This document shows positions 1-7,040 of a stretch of 64,000 nt of DNA, one piece after another. The stretch spans positions 20,643 to 84,642 of the IMG/VR virus record IMGVR_UViG_3300046009_009315. One strand, given 5' to 3'. How positions within the stretch are numbered: the first letter of the stretch is position 1; the number at the start of each line of letters is the position of its first letter. Made by a program: the position numbers and the translations under genes. This DNA is from a virus. The notes below the pieces were generated by a model that was not told where the DNA came from, searched no databases, and saw only the letters and a list, made by a program, of their open reading frames with translations.

Positions 1-432
1 TAAAAATCCTACTGGTAAACCTTTTACTCTCTCTTCTTTTAATAATCTTTCTACTTGACTTTTTGGTAATAATTCATGTAATTTATCCATTAATGGTTGC
101 AAATAAGGATCTAATTTGCTATGTAAGTCACCTTTAAGGAAACCTAAATTATGAGTAGAACTTTCAACTGGATTACGAATGTAAAATATTTCACCTATTT
201 TTTTATCATTTAAAGATCTTAAAGCAGAATATACAGATAACAAGCTTTTGGCTGTTCCTGCTGGACCTTTACAGAATACTATTTTTGTTTCTTTATTCTG
301 TATAAGTTCTATAAATTTCTTTTGATTATCTGTCCATTGTAATTCACGAATATCCAAGAAACCTTCAATTTTATCTCTTTGAGGAACTACTGGTGACTTA
401 TCTTCTTGTTTACGTTTATTCTTTTTAGACAT
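1..432 (-). CDS. phoH: PhoH-like ATPase (partial, C-terminus outside window)
   Basis: The first 144 codons of a P-loop ATPase of the PhoH family, common in large phages. After a basic, lysine-rich N-terminus it shows the Walker A region KGPAGTAKS at about residue 65, followed by FYIRNPVESS and a conserved GFLKGDL segment, as in PhoH. The rest lies beyond base 1. It is divergent from the gene at 488, and each has its own TGTAAAT box in the shared 55-bp gap. PhoH prote­ins bind ATP and are linked to RNA metabolism; the phage role is unknown. Confidence 0.93.
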   Translation of the reverse strand, partial: MSKKNKRKQEDKSPVVPQRDKIEGFLDIRELQWTDNQKKFIELIQNKETKIVFCKGPAGTAKSLLSVYSALRSLNDKKIGEIFYIRNPVESSTHNLGFLKGDLHSKLDPYLQPLMDKLHELLPKSQVERLLKEERVKGLPVGFL

Positions 433-445
433 TATACTTACATGA

Positions 446-454
446 TAATTTACA
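446..454 (-). promoter_or_regulatory. Late-type promoter box upstream of phoH
   Basis: TGTAAATTA on the minus strand, preceded by GG, 13 nt from the phoH start, with no -35 hexamer. Same box as upstream of the fibre genes. Confidence 0.5.
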
Positions 455-471
455 CCATATTTTTAATTTAG

Positions 472-480
472 TGTAAATAA
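472..480 (+). promoter_or_regulatory. Late-type promoter box upstream of the 488 gene
   Basis: TGTAAATAA preceded by AG, 7 nt before the GTG start; no TTGACA-like element upstream. Confidence 0.55.
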
Positions 481-487
481 ATTAGCT

Positions 488-1135
488 GTGGCATTTCTAA
501 ACGCAAACATACCTCCCATAGAATGTTATGTAAGAGGAAACTATCTCCGAGATCAAAAAGATAGCCATGACAAATACTTTCAAGCTCTAGTTTTTGGTGT
601 CACATCTTTGCCTGGGCAAGTTCCACTTTTTAATTTTATTATGGAAGATGGTGGAATCTGGTGGCATGCACCTATTAGTGCATTTACCTCTAAAGAAGGA
701 ACTCCAGAACAAGATCTACATGAATTAGAACTTTGGGATAGTTTTAGTTATCACGTAGCTGTAACTAAATTTTCTATACTACAAAATAAAAAACTAAAGT
801 TCCTTGCTAGGAATGGTCAAGAATATTTTGGTACATATTTATTTACTTTAGATTGGGCGCATAGTGATTTTAATGAATTAAATTTTGGATTTAGTGAAAA
901 TCCAGGCCAACATAAATGTGGTCATGTATTACAATTAGATAATGGAAACTATGCAATACAACCTAATAATAGATTAAGATTATATGATCCTAATTTTGTA
1001 ACTAAACAAGGGCAAAATCTTATTCAAAGGCAAGTTAATAGTCATATTTATACTGTCGAAAACTGTCCTAAGTGGGTAACAGAAGATTCTGACAATTATG
1101 AATATACTATAAATCAAATGGGAGATATGAAATGA
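488..1135 (+). CDS. Conserved hypothetical phage protein (215 aa)
   Basis: GTG start chosen because it directly follows a late-type TGTAAATAA box. The N-terminus MAFLNANIPPIECYVRGNYL is of a kind I associate with marine T4-like phages, but I cannot assign a function. No membrane segment or signal peptide is seen; the protein is rich in aromatic residues. It overlaps the next gene by 4 nt (ATGA), so the two are translationally coupled. Late promoter use suggests a virion or assembly role (inference). Confidence 0.85.
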   Translation: MAFLNANIPPIECYVRGNYLRDQKDSHDKYFQALVFGVTSLPGQVPLFNFIMEDGGIWWHAPISAFTSKEGTPEQDLHELELWDSFSYHVAVTKFSILQNKKLKFLARNGQEYFGTYLFTLDWAHSDFNELNFGFSENPGQHKCGHVLQLDNGNYAIQPNNRLRLYDPNFVTKQGQNLIQRQVNSHIYTVENCPKWVTEDSDNYEYTINQMGDMK

Positions 1136-1413
1136 AGCAAACGATAAAAGTAACAAATCAGAATATATTAGAAGGAGAAAAAGCTAATCCTCAAAATTGC
1201 GCTATAGCTAGAGCTATAAAAAGTAAAATGAGGAAAAAGATTACTAATGTATCCGTTCTACCAACTCAAGTTACTCTTGAGATGGATAAAAAGATGTTCG
1301 TAGCAGAGATGCCAAAGATTGGAACTAACTTTATTAAAAGATTTGATCGTGGTCAAGCCGTAAACTCTTTTGAATTAAATCTAAAATTCAAAAAGGGTTA
1401 CGCTTTAGTCTAA
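1132..1413 (+). CDS. Hypothetical basic protein (93 aa)
   Basis: Second gene of the two-gene late unit starting at 488, with an ATGA overlap. A small lysine-rich protein without recognisable domain. Its end overlaps by 9 nt the end of the convergent gene at 1405. Confidence 0.82.
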   Translation: MKQTIKVTNQNILEGEKANPQNCAIARAIKSKMRKKITNVSVLPTQVTLEMDKKMFVAEMPKIGTNFIKRFDRGQAVNSFELNLKFKKGYALV

Positions 1414-2406
1414 ATTACATTTTAAATTTGGATCTGCAAGATCTGGATTGTGGGCTTTTTTAGTGCCACGCTTATAGTTGGAGTATATTCTTTCTATAAT
1501 TTTAATTGGTTTTTCTACTATTTTTTCTATAGGTTTTTCAACCTCAACGATCTTTTCTACAATTGTCTCATTTGGTTTTCTATTAGAAGCTATATTATAA
1601 GCTAACACGAGACAGACCGCTAGAGGATCAAATACTACTACTATAAATAATATAAACCATTTAACTACAGTCTCGATGGGAACATTAAAGGCTTCGGCTA
1701 TAAATTTATAAGTACCTATATCTGAACTAATTACTTGTCTTTTTAATTCTATTATTTGATTATCTAGGTTATTTATCTCTGAATTTAAATTGTTATTAAT
1801 ATTATTAATTTTTTCTATATTAGACTCTAGATTTGTTATATTTCCTTGCATAGTATTCAAAGTTTGGCTTTTTAATTCTACTGATCTCTTATCTATTACT
1901 GTTTCTTGCTTATCACCGCCAAAGAGTCCGCTAGATTTTGTAACCGTAGTCGTTGTAGATTGATTAAGGGCTTTACTTAGATTAGATTCTTGTTCTTTTC
2001 TTGTGTCTATAAGAGTTTTAATTCTTTCTGTATTACTAGATATTTGAGTACTTAAGGAGTTCTTCTTTGCTTCTAGAAGAGAAACCTGCGACTCTATTGA
2101 ATCTATATTAGCTTTTGTTGCATAAAAGGCTTGGGAAAGAAAACCAAAGACTCCAAGGCTAGTTATGCCCATAAGTATAACAACGGCGCTAATTAAATAA
2201 ACTTTTAATAATTTATTGATTTTATTCCAGTATCTATAAAGAAAGCTTGTAGCCATTATCTTACCAAATTCAAGACTACTAGCCATTACTATTGTGGCCC
2301 AAAAACTACCAGAGAACAGCAACCCTATGCCTTTAACCGAGAAGAATCCACCACAAGCTGCTACAAAAAGGGCGCTTAATCCTAATAAGCCATTAAATAT
2401 ATTCAC
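1405..2406 (-). CDS. Membrane protein with a central coiled coil (333 aa)
   Basis: Three N-terminal hydrophobic segments (about residues 5-30, 38-55, 70-95) are followed by about 140 residues of heptad-rich coiled coil, another hydrophobic segment near 245-270 (motif VVVFDPLAVCLVLAYN), and a Val/Glu/Lys/Pro-rich tail. The GTG start follows a TGTAAATTA box by 3 nt. The end of the upstream gene at 2403 overlaps it. The layout resembles DUF4407-type membrane proteins; function unknown. Confidence 0.82.
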   Translation of the reverse strand: MNIFNGLLGLSALFVAACGGFFSVKGIGLLFSGSFWATIVMASSLEFGKIMATSFLYRYWNKINKLLKVYLISAVVILMGITSLGVFGFLSQAFYATKANIDSIESQVSLLEAKKNSLSTQISSNTERIKTLIDTRKEQESNLSKALNQSTTTTVTKSSGLFGGDKQETVIDKRSVELKSQTLNTMQGNITNLESNIEKINNINNNLNSEINNLDNQIIELKRQVISSDIGTYKFIAEAFNVPIETVVKWFILFIVVVFDPLAVCLVLAYNIASNRKPNETIVEKIVEVEKPIEKIVEKPIKIIERIYSNYKRGTKKAHNPDLADPNLKCNLD

Positions 2407-2684
2407 ACATAATTTACACTAACTACTAGGTGATTCTTTCTTTTTGGTTTATGTTTAACTAGGAGATTCTTGAAATTAGTATCTTTTATCTTATTTATGT
2501 TATCTAATGATAGGTTAATTTTGGGGTCGGGCGGTAAATCTAAAGGCTTGGGGTCAATTTTTTCGTCAGATTTATTAATAATCAATAATTGTGATTCATC
2601 CTTATCTTTAAAGAAACCATATAACCATAAAACAAACTTAAATGCAAAATAAGTTAAAACAAGATTAACTACTAAGCTAATCAT
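2403..2684 (-). CDS. Small membrane protein (93 aa)
   Basis: One N-terminal transmembrane segment (about residues 3-23) followed by a charged, proline-rich cytoplasmic tail. First gene of a two-gene minus-strand unit with the coiled-coil membrane protein. Not recognised. Confidence 0.75.
   Translation of the reverse strand: MISLVVNLVLTYFAFKFVLWLYGFFKDKDESQLLIINKSDEKIDPKPLDLPPDPKINLSLDNINKIKDTNFKNLLVKHKPKRKNHLVVSVNYV
2410..2418 (-). promoter_or_regulatory. Late-type promoter box for the 2406 gene
   Basis: TGTAAATTA preceded by AG, 3 nt before the GTG start, lying within the end of the upstream gene; no -35. Confidence 0.5.
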
Positions 2685-2965
2685 AATATTACTACTATAC
2701 TATACTTTTATATTAAAAACAAGCATATTAAAAGGGGTTTATAACAAAAATAGCCGCCGGGATTTTTTTACCTTAAGAGATAAATGAATTTAAATTCTTT
2801 TTTATAGATTTAGAAAAAGGGGGTATAGATAAGAATATATGGATAAATAGTATTATATAGTTGGGGAGAATGATGTTAATACCCCCACGGCCATGTTGAG
2901 CTAGAAATGGTTTAACGATTTTCAAAAATGGGGGTATATATCTTAAAATTTTTTAGCTATGTTCT

Positions 2966-2990
2966 GTAAGTCGTTGATAATCAATGAAAT
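2966..2990 (+). repeat. Partial palindromic repeat, unit 1
   Basis: GTAAGTCGTTGA followed by a decayed right arm, TCAATGA. The tail AATGAAATTTAAATG is shared with unit 3 (about 4728-4740), upstream of a paralogous gene. Confidence 0.7.
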
Positions 2991-3018
2991 TTAAATGCAA
3001 TAAAAAGCCTAGCATCGC

Positions 3019-3046
3019 TTGACAAATCGTAATAGTGTGATAGATT
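3019..3046 (+). promoter_or_regulatory. Early leaderless promoter for 3053
   Basis: TTGACA, 16 nt, TAGATT, then 6 nt to the ATG, so transcription is predicted to start on the start codon. Confidence 0.8.
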
Positions 3047-3052
3047 AAGAGT

Positions 3053-3217
3053 ATGAAAGTTAAAGCAAACAAGTTCAACCTAGACGAAACCATCCGCAGA
3101 CTCAACGCTATCGCAGAAGGCTACAAAGCCTCTGCCCAACGCCTCGACAACATCGTGGCAGAAGCCCAAGCGAAGAAGGATGAAGCCCACAAAAAGTATA
3201 TGGGCGAAACCAAATAA
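3053..3217 (+). CDS. Small helical protein, paralogue of the 4805 gene (54 aa)
   Basis: A short charged helical protein with the pattern ETIRRL-x5-GYKASAQR, repeated in the product of 4805 as ETIKRL-x5-GYQDSAKR. The start is fixed by a leaderless promoter ending 6 nt upstream. Function unknown. The gene, its promoter and the upstream half-repeat appear to have been duplicated as one block. Confidence 0.78.
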   Translation: MKVKANKFNLDETIRRLNAIAEGYKASAQRLDNIVAEAQAKKDEAHKKYMGETK

Positions 3218-3256
3218 CCCTTGACGAAAATCAAACCAGAAAGCAATATAAGCTAT

Positions 3257-3676
3257 ATGAAAAACCAAATCACCATCACCAAACAAACCTTCGGCAACAC
3301 TACCGCTTTCCTCTTGGAAGGCAACAAGAGCCAGATCGAAAACTTCCACAACGCTATGTATAACCATAGTGCAACCAATGGCGAGTTGCACGATATGGGC
3401 AACGGCAAGGCGTTCTACTTCTACGCACAGCCAGAAGCCGTGCTAGAAGCGATGACTAAAGTGGCTCTCTATGCTCTATGCAATAAGATCAAAGCTAAAG
3501 GGATGAAGGGTGGGTTGCTCGCCCTTGCAAGGCAGAAAGCCCAAGACAAGTTCGATGCGATTAAAGATGGGCGATTCCTTCGCACCAGCATCAGCACCGA
3601 TGTCTTTAACCTTGGAAGCATCACCGCAGAGAAACCCTCTGACTACTGCGGTGCGATCAGTGCGGGGAGAGACTAA
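3257..3676 (+). CDS. Hypothetical protein of a three-member paralogous family (139 aa)
   Basis: Shares the core F(H/Y)NxxYN-x2-TNxxL followed by an aromatic AYFY/AFYF segment with the proteins at 5739 and 10234. I place the start at the ATG at 3257, not the upstream in-frame ATG at 3221, because a TTGACG and TATAAG promoter lies between them. The last gene codons run into the hydrolase gene, whose ATG follows the stop by 1 nt. Unknown function; a small early host-takeover protein is possible. Confidence 0.75.
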   Translation: MKNQITITKQTFGNTTAFLLEGNKSQIENFHNAMYNHSATNGELHDMGNGKAFYFYAQPEAVLEAMTKVALYALCNKIKAKGMKGGLLALARQKAQDKFDAIKDGRFLRTSISTDVFNLGSITAEKPSDYCGAISAGRD

Positions 3677-3677
3677 A

Positions 3678-4055
3678 ATGACCGCAGAGATTCTTGTTAT
3701 AGCTTTGACCATCCTTGGCGAAGCACGAGGCGAAGGCTTTGAGGGAATGGCGGGTGTTGCGTCTGTCATTCAGACACGAGCCATCGAGCGAAAGCAAACG
3801 CCCACACAAGTCTGCCTTGCACCAAAGCAATTCAGCTTCTGGAATGGTGGAGTGAGTGAGGCGAAGAAGCAGGAGCTTCTAAAGAACCCTCAAGCACCCA
3901 ACGCCATCCGTCTCGCTAAACTTGTAGCAGAGAAACGAATGCCCGATGTTGTGCAGGGTGCGAACCACTACCACACCTTCCAAGTGTCGCCCAAGTGGTC
4001 AAGAGGAGAGCAGACTGTCGCAGTAATTAAGAATCACAAGTTTTACCGCTTGTAA
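3678..4055 (+). CDS. Cell wall hydrolase, SleB/Hydrolase_2 family (endolysin-like)
   Basis: 125 aa matching the SleB-like hydrolase fold: LGEARGEGFEGMAGVASVI near the N-terminus, then QFSFWN, then GANHYHTF with a P-x-W, and a closing IKNHKFYRL. The glutamate of GEARGE is the expected catalytic residue. The family cleaves peptidoglycan glycan strands. There is no signal peptide, so a holin or other export route would be needed. It starts 1 nt after the upstream stop and is probably co-transcribed with it. Confidence 0.88.
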   Translation: MTAEILVIALTILGEARGEGFEGMAGVASVIQTRAIERKQTPTQVCLAPKQFSFWNGGVSEAKKQELLKNPQAPNAIRLAKLVAEKRMPDVVQGANHYHTFQVSPKWSRGEQTVAVIKNHKFYRL

Positions 4056-4058
4056 GAC

Positions 4059-4086
4059 TTGACAACAACGAAAGGTATGATAAGCT
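4059..4086 (+). promoter_or_regulatory. Early leaderless promoter for 4093
   Basis: TTGACA, 16 nt, TAAGCT, 6 nt, ATG. Confidence 0.78.
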
Positions 4087-4092
4087 AAAGAT

Positions 4093-4488
4093 ATGACAAA
4101 CAATAATCCAATCAAACGAGCGATCCTCATCGATCCATTCACCGAAACCATCATAGAGGTTAAGATGGTAGACACTAAAATCCAAACTATCTACGCACTC
4201 TTGGGATGCGATGTGATAACTATGACAGGCCTTGCAAATGGAATTGATATGATTCTAGATGACGAAGGCTTGCTAAAAGACAGCGAGAACCAAGCATACT
4301 TTAAGTTTGGCATCGCTTCGCAACCTTTCGCTGGAAAAGCTCTGATCGTTGCAACAGATGACGAAGGAGACTTTGCATCTCTGCCAGAAAAAGTTTCAGT
4401 CGAAAAAATAAACGACAAAGTCATCTTCTTTAAACCCTCCAAAAAAACTTTAGAAGAATCTCTAAAAATAAAAATCACACCATTCTAA
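4093..4488 (+). CDS. DUF3846-like protein (131 aa)
   Basis: The order of segments, AILIDPFTETI at the N-terminus, then IYALLGCD, DDEGLLKD, PFAGKALIVATDDEGD, matches the phage/plasmid DUF3846 family as I remember it. Function of the family is unknown. A single-gene transcription unit with a leaderless promoter, ending just before repeat unit 2. Confidence 0.78.
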   Translation: MTNNNPIKRAILIDPFTETIIEVKMVDTKIQTIYALLGCDVITMTGLANGIDMILDDEGLLKDSENQAYFKFGIASQPFAGKALIVATDDEGDFASLPEKVSVEKINDKVIFFKPSKKTLEESLKIKITPF

Positions 4489-4499
4489 AAGCAGCCTCC

Positions 4500-4575
4500 G
4501 TAAGTTGTTCAGTATCAACGACTTACGTGGGGCGGGGGGGCTGTCTTTATAAGTGCCTAATAATCAATCACTTGC
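4500..4575 (+). repeat. Bipartite palindromic repeat, unit 2
   Basis: Copy A at 4500-4526 and copy B at 4549-4575, 49 bp apart, separated by a G-rich spacer. Copy A ends in ATCAACGACTTAC. Confidence 0.85.
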
Positions 4576-4610
4576 GAATGCTGATCTTGGAACAAAACCT
4601 GATGGAATGC

Positions 4611-4633
4611 AAAAGATCAATGTCTGATCTTTT
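4611..4633. terminator. Hairpin terminator
   Basis: AAAAGATCA and TGATCTTTT form a perfect 9-bp stem with a 5-nt loop and an A/T flank on both sides, so it could work in either direction. Confidence 0.6.
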
Positions 4634-4665
4634 CAACTTTGAGTCTTAAACGCAGAAAACCGAAA

Positions 4666-4731
4666 GCGTTGACTATCAACTACTTGAACGGAGGGCCTCC
4701 CTTGCGTTGTAACTCGTTGATGGTCAATGAA
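4666..4731 (+). repeat. Bipartite palindromic repeat, unit 3
   Basis: AAAGCGTTGACTATCAACTAC, then the dyad GGAGGGCCTCCC, then GTAACTCGTTGATGGTCAATG. The second half and its flank match unit 1. Confidence 0.75.
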
Positions 4732-4750
4732 ATTTAAATGAAGATTTTTC

Positions 4751-4778
4751 TTGCGAAAAATGAAAAATGTGATAGATT
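4751..4778 (+). promoter_or_regulatory. Early promoter for 4805
   Basis: TTGCGA, 16 nt, TAGATT. Unlike most early promoters here it leaves a leader of about 20 nt before the ATG, and the leader holds a purine-rich AGAAAGAAG. Confidence 0.65.
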
Positions 4779-4804
4779 AAAGGTAGAAAGAAAGAAGAAA
4801 AAAA

Positions 4805-4951
4805 ATGAAAACAAAAATCAAAATCAAATTCGACATCAATGAAACAATCAAACGCCTTGAGGAAATTTCCAAAGGCTATCAAGATTCCGCAAAACGGATG
4901 GAAAAAATCATCGTCAAAATGGACGAAATCGAAACTCTTAAGAAAGGATAA
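4805..4951 (+). CDS. Small helical protein, paralogue of the 3053 gene (48 aa)
   Basis: Pattern ETIKRL-x5-GYQDSAKR as in the 3053 product; charged, probably a helical hairpin or coiled coil. Followed after 4 nt by the 4956 gene, with AAAGGA before that start. Function unknown. Confidence 0.72.
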   Translation: MKTKIKIKFDINETIKRLEEISKGYQDSAKRMEKIIVKMDEIETLKKG

Positions 4952-4955
4952 AAAA

Positions 4956-5150
4956 ATGATAACAATAAATCCCGAACTATACGAAAACAAAGACCTCTAC
5001 ATCTACGAAGGAATGCTAGTCAAAATATTCCCTTCTACGATTGGTTGGAAAACAAGAACCGCAACCGCTGAAATTATGGATGGCCCTGATAAGGGTAAAT
5101 GGACTACCATTTATCTTCGCAAGGGTATTCAAGCCGTTGATGCTCAATAA
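4956..5150 (+). CDS. Hypothetical protein (64 aa)
   Basis: Second gene of the 4805 unit, with AAAGGA 8 nt before its ATG. Short beta-rich sequence (YEGMLVKIFPSTIGWKTR then TAEIMDGPDKGKW), suggestive of a small SH3/KOW-like barrel, but this is only a guess. Confidence 0.72.
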   Translation: MITINPELYENKDLYIYEGMLVKIFPSTIGWKTRTATAEIMDGPDKGKWTTIYLRKGIQAVDAQ

Positions 5151-5160
5151 GAAATAAAAG

Positions 5161-5188
5161 TTGACAAAATCAAAAAATCTGATAGGAT
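5161..5188 (+). promoter_or_regulatory. Early leaderless promoter for 5195
   Basis: TTGACA, 16 nt, TAGGAT, 6 nt, ATG. Confidence 0.8.
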
Positions 5189-5194
5189 AAAAGT

Positions 5195-5485
5195 ATGAAA
5201 GATAAGAACAAAACAATGCAACCCGAAATCGGAACCTTCTACCTCTTGACCAATGACAGGACGAAAACTCCTTGGCTTCAGCCCGAAGAAATCCTTTATG
5301 TGAAAGACGAAAACACCTTCATCAAAATCAGCGTTAGCCAAGGTGCAGGATATTCCTCTCGCTGGGATTGGGCAACCGAAAACGCTGTGACCATCACGAA
5401 ACTCGCAACGAATAAACATCTCTTGGATCAACTCAACCTCTCGGTTGAAATTGGCAGAGACATCGCCAAAGCAGAAGGAGTCTAA
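5195..5485 (+). CDS. Hypothetical protein (96 aa)
   Basis: Starts on a leaderless promoter. Soluble, no membrane segments; the middle part (EEILYVKDENTFIKI) looks like beta strands. Not recognised. Co-transcribed with the short ORF at 5490 through a GGAG site overlapping its stop. Confidence 0.75.
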   Translation: MKDKNKTMQPEIGTFYLLTNDRTKTPWLQPEEILYVKDENTFIKISVSQGAGYSSRWDWATENAVTITKLATNKHLLDQLNLSVEIGRDIAKAEGV

Positions 5486-5489
5486 AAAA

Positions 5490-5627
5490 ATGAAAAAGAT
5501 TCTTTTCCAAATAAATAAAAAAACTTTTCGTCTCGCAGTTTCTCACGGCGAAAAGAAAAACTTTTTGCGTGAAAGATTTTTCTACTATGTTTCTGCGAGT
5601 TGCTTGAATCTCCGAGACCTATTGTAA
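5490..5627 (+). CDS. Possible small basic protein (45 aa)
   Basis: ATG with GGAG 9 nt upstream. Doubtful because a strong 12-bp hairpin with a T-run (5543-5580) lies inside the reading frame, where a transcription terminator for the upstream gene would be expected. It may be an ORF overlying a 3' untranslated region. Confidence 0.4.
   Translation: MKKILFQINKKTFRLAVSHGEKKNFLRERFFYYVSASCLNLRDLL
5543..5580 (+). terminator. Hairpin terminator inside the 5490 ORF
   Basis: TCACG-g-CGAAAAG pairs with CTTTTTG-CGTGA around an AAAAA loop and is followed by AAAGATTTTT. Confidence 0.6.
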
Positions 5628-5698
5628 GTCTCTAAGCATCAACGACTTACAGACGAAGGGAAGCCCCCCGCGCAAGTCCTTGACTATCAACGACTTAC
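5623..5698 (+). repeat. Bipartite palindromic repeat, unit 4
   Basis: Copy A 5623-5650 and copy B 5672-5698 (TTGACTATCAACGACTTAC), spacer AAGGGAAGCCCCCC. Confidence 0.85.
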
Positions 5699-5704
5699 AT
5701 AAGC

Positions 5705-5732
5705 TTGACAAAAAGAAAATTTTTGCTATTCT
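5705..5732 (+). promoter_or_regulatory. Early leaderless promoter for 5739
   Basis: TTGACA, 16 nt, TATTCT, 6 nt, ATG. The -35 begins 6 nt after repeat copy B. Confidence 0.8.
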
Positions 5733-5738
5733 CTTTTT

Positions 5739-6104
5739 ATGCAGAATAAAATAAAAATCTTTATGGAACCTTTTGGCCCTAACCTCGCCTATTTAATCGA
5801 AGCAGATTTCCCATCTGCTGAAAGATTCTATAATGCAATTTACAATTTCGGCGGAACCAATTATAAATTACAAGATCGTGGAAGCGGAAAAGCGTTTTAC
5901 TTTTATGCCGAACCAGCAAAGTTTCGCAGGGCTTTATCTCTCGCACTCGCCACGAATCTCGAATCATCTTTTGCTCAAGGTGATTGGAACTCTCACGCAG
6001 AAGCATTGGCAGATCAAATAATTTCAGAAATAAAACCAGCAACTTTTGTAAGGCGTTGTCATTCAATGGAATATTCTTGCAGAAAATCTTTGACAGAATC
6101 GTAA
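5739..6104 (+). CDS. Hypothetical protein of the three-member paralogous family (121 aa)
   Basis: Shares RFYNAIYNFGGTNYKLQ and GSGKAFYFYAEP with the proteins at 3257 and 10234. Start set by the leaderless promoter. Its last codons contain the TTGACA of the next gene's promoter, so packing is tight. Function unknown. Confidence 0.78.
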   Translation: MQNKIKIFMEPFGPNLAYLIEADFPSAERFYNAIYNFGGTNYKLQDRGSGKAFYFYAEPAKFRRALSLALATNLESSFAQGDWNSHAEALADQIISEIKPATFVRRCHSMEYSCRKSLTES

Positions 6105-6117
6105 TCTGTGATACATT
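6090..6117 (+). promoter_or_regulatory. Early leaderless promoter for 6124
   Basis: TTGACA (inside the end of the upstream gene), 16 nt, TACATT, 6 nt, ATG. Confidence 0.8.
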
Positions 6118-6123
6118 ACCTAT

Positions 6124-6348
6124 ATGAACCAAAACGACATATCCTACCTAGCCTCGATTAACTGCACCGAAGCCTTTGCTGATGCGGAAGCATTCTTCGA
6201 TTACATCAACTCCGCTGATGCCATCAACGAGATGCTCGACAAGATGGCTCCCTCTTACGATGAGAGGGATACCGAGGTCACCAACTTCTTTGGCGCTAAG
6301 GCTGTTCCTTTTCGCCTCACCTGTCAGAATGCAATGGAGGTCAAATAA
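6124..6348 (+). CDS. Hypothetical acidic protein (74 aa)
   Basis: First gene of a three-gene unit (6124, 6350, 6625). Acidic, alanine-rich, no known domain. The GGAGG near its end serves the next gene. Confidence 0.75.
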   Translation: MNQNDISYLASINCTEAFADAEAFFDYINSADAINEMLDKMAPSYDERDTEVTNFFGAKAVPFRLTCQNAMEVK

Positions 6349-6349
6349 C

Positions 6350-6622
6350 ATGGACTACAAAGCCTCTCTCAAGGAGTGGATGAACCAGCACATGCTGACT
6401 CGGTTAGATGTGCGCGACATCCTTAACGAGATGACGCGTGATGACGAGCGCATCCTCGCATCTTCTCAATCTAACCTCTCGGATGTGGACGAATCGATGG
6501 ATGGCGACTTCGATTCTGCTATGGCTTCTGCAGGTCACGGCACAGACGAAGACTATGGTGGCGGGTGCTACCAGATGGAAGACTTCGGTTGGGCTGGTGA
6601 TCCAGAAATTTGTGGAGAATAA
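6350..6622 (+). CDS. Hypothetical acidic protein (90 aa)
   Basis: Starts 1 nt after the previous stop, with GGAGG 9 nt upstream. Strongly acidic, Asp/Ser/Gly-rich in the second half (DEDYGGGCYQMEDFGWAG). Overall charge would suit a DNA-mimic or inhibitor, but nothing proves this. Confidence 0.75.
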   Translation: MDYKASLKEWMNQHMLTRLDVRDILNEMTRDDERILASSQSNLSDVDESMDGDFDSAMASAGHGTDEDYGGGCYQMEDFGWAGDPEICGE

Positions 6623-6624
6623 TT

Positions 6625-6741
6625 ATGATTGAAAAATATATACTCGCAATCGCTGGACTTGGAATTTTTTTCCTTGCTCTAGCTCTATTAGAAACCCTTA
6701 TTAACTTTGGCCTCTGGCTTTGGGAGCGTAAGCGTAAGTAG
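6625..6741 (+). CDS. Small single-span membrane protein (38 aa)
   Basis: A hydrophobic segment of about 22 residues (ILAIAGLGIFFLALALLETL) followed by a basic tail WERKRK. GGAG precedes the ATG. The stop and last codons lie within copy A of repeat unit 5. It could be a holin-like or regulatory membrane peptide; too short to assign. Confidence 0.65.
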   Translation: MIEKYILAIAGLGIFFLALALLETLINFGLWLWERKRK

Positions 6742-6808
6742 TTAACTATCAACGACTTACGGCGGCGGGGAGGGCGCCCTCGTAAGTCCCTGACTACAAA
6801 AGACTTAC
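6734..6808 (+). repeat. Bipartite palindromic repeat, unit 5
   Basis: Copy A 6734-6760 (overlaps the stop codon of 6625) and copy B 6782-6808; spacer GGCGGCGGGGAGGGCGCC. Confidence 0.88.
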
Positions 6809-6820
6809 GAAGATTAAGTT

Positions 6821-7039
6821 TTACATAGACGCTCGCCAACCCTCAAAAAATTCATCTATCTCTCTTTCTTTTTGCAAAAAAGTTTTGTTTGAATCTAGAG
6901 GAGGATTATCGTTATCGCTCCACGGATAAAAAGTTTCAAGATTTTCGTTTAATAGTTTTTCGATGTTCATTTTTGTTTGTTTAGGATTAATGTTAGAATT
7001 ATCGCCGAGGTTAGAATTGTTAAAAGCATAAGACGACAT
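6821..7039 (-). CDS. Hypothetical protein (72 aa)
   Basis: Second gene of the GP88 unit: its ATG follows the GP88 stop by 1 nt. Asn-rich N-terminus, charged C-terminus (KEREIDEFFEGWRASM). The true start could also be an internal ATG at MNIEKLL. Not recognised. Confidence 0.6.
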   Translation of the reverse strand: MSSYAFNNSNLGDNSNINPKQTKMNIEKLLNENLETFYPWSDNDNPPLDSNKTFLQKEREIDEFFEGWRASM

Positions 7040-7040
7040 C

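Larger units (their letters stand above)
2685..3052. other. Divergent intergenic control region
   Basis: 368 bp without a gene between a minus-strand and a plus-strand gene. It holds a direct repeat of GGGGGTATA (2818-2826 and 2930-2938), an inverted copy of its core (TACCCCC at 2880-2886), a partial palindromic repeat (2966-2990) and an early promoter (3019-3046). It marks the change from AT-rich sequence to the more G+C-rich island. An origin or regulatory role is possible but unproven. Confidence 0.5.
4489..4804. other. Intergenic stretch with two repeat units, a terminator and a promoter
   Basis: 316 bp without a gene. It holds repeat units 2 and 3, a 9-bp hairpin (4611-4633) and the promoter of 4805. 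No further coding potential seen. Confidence 0.7.
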
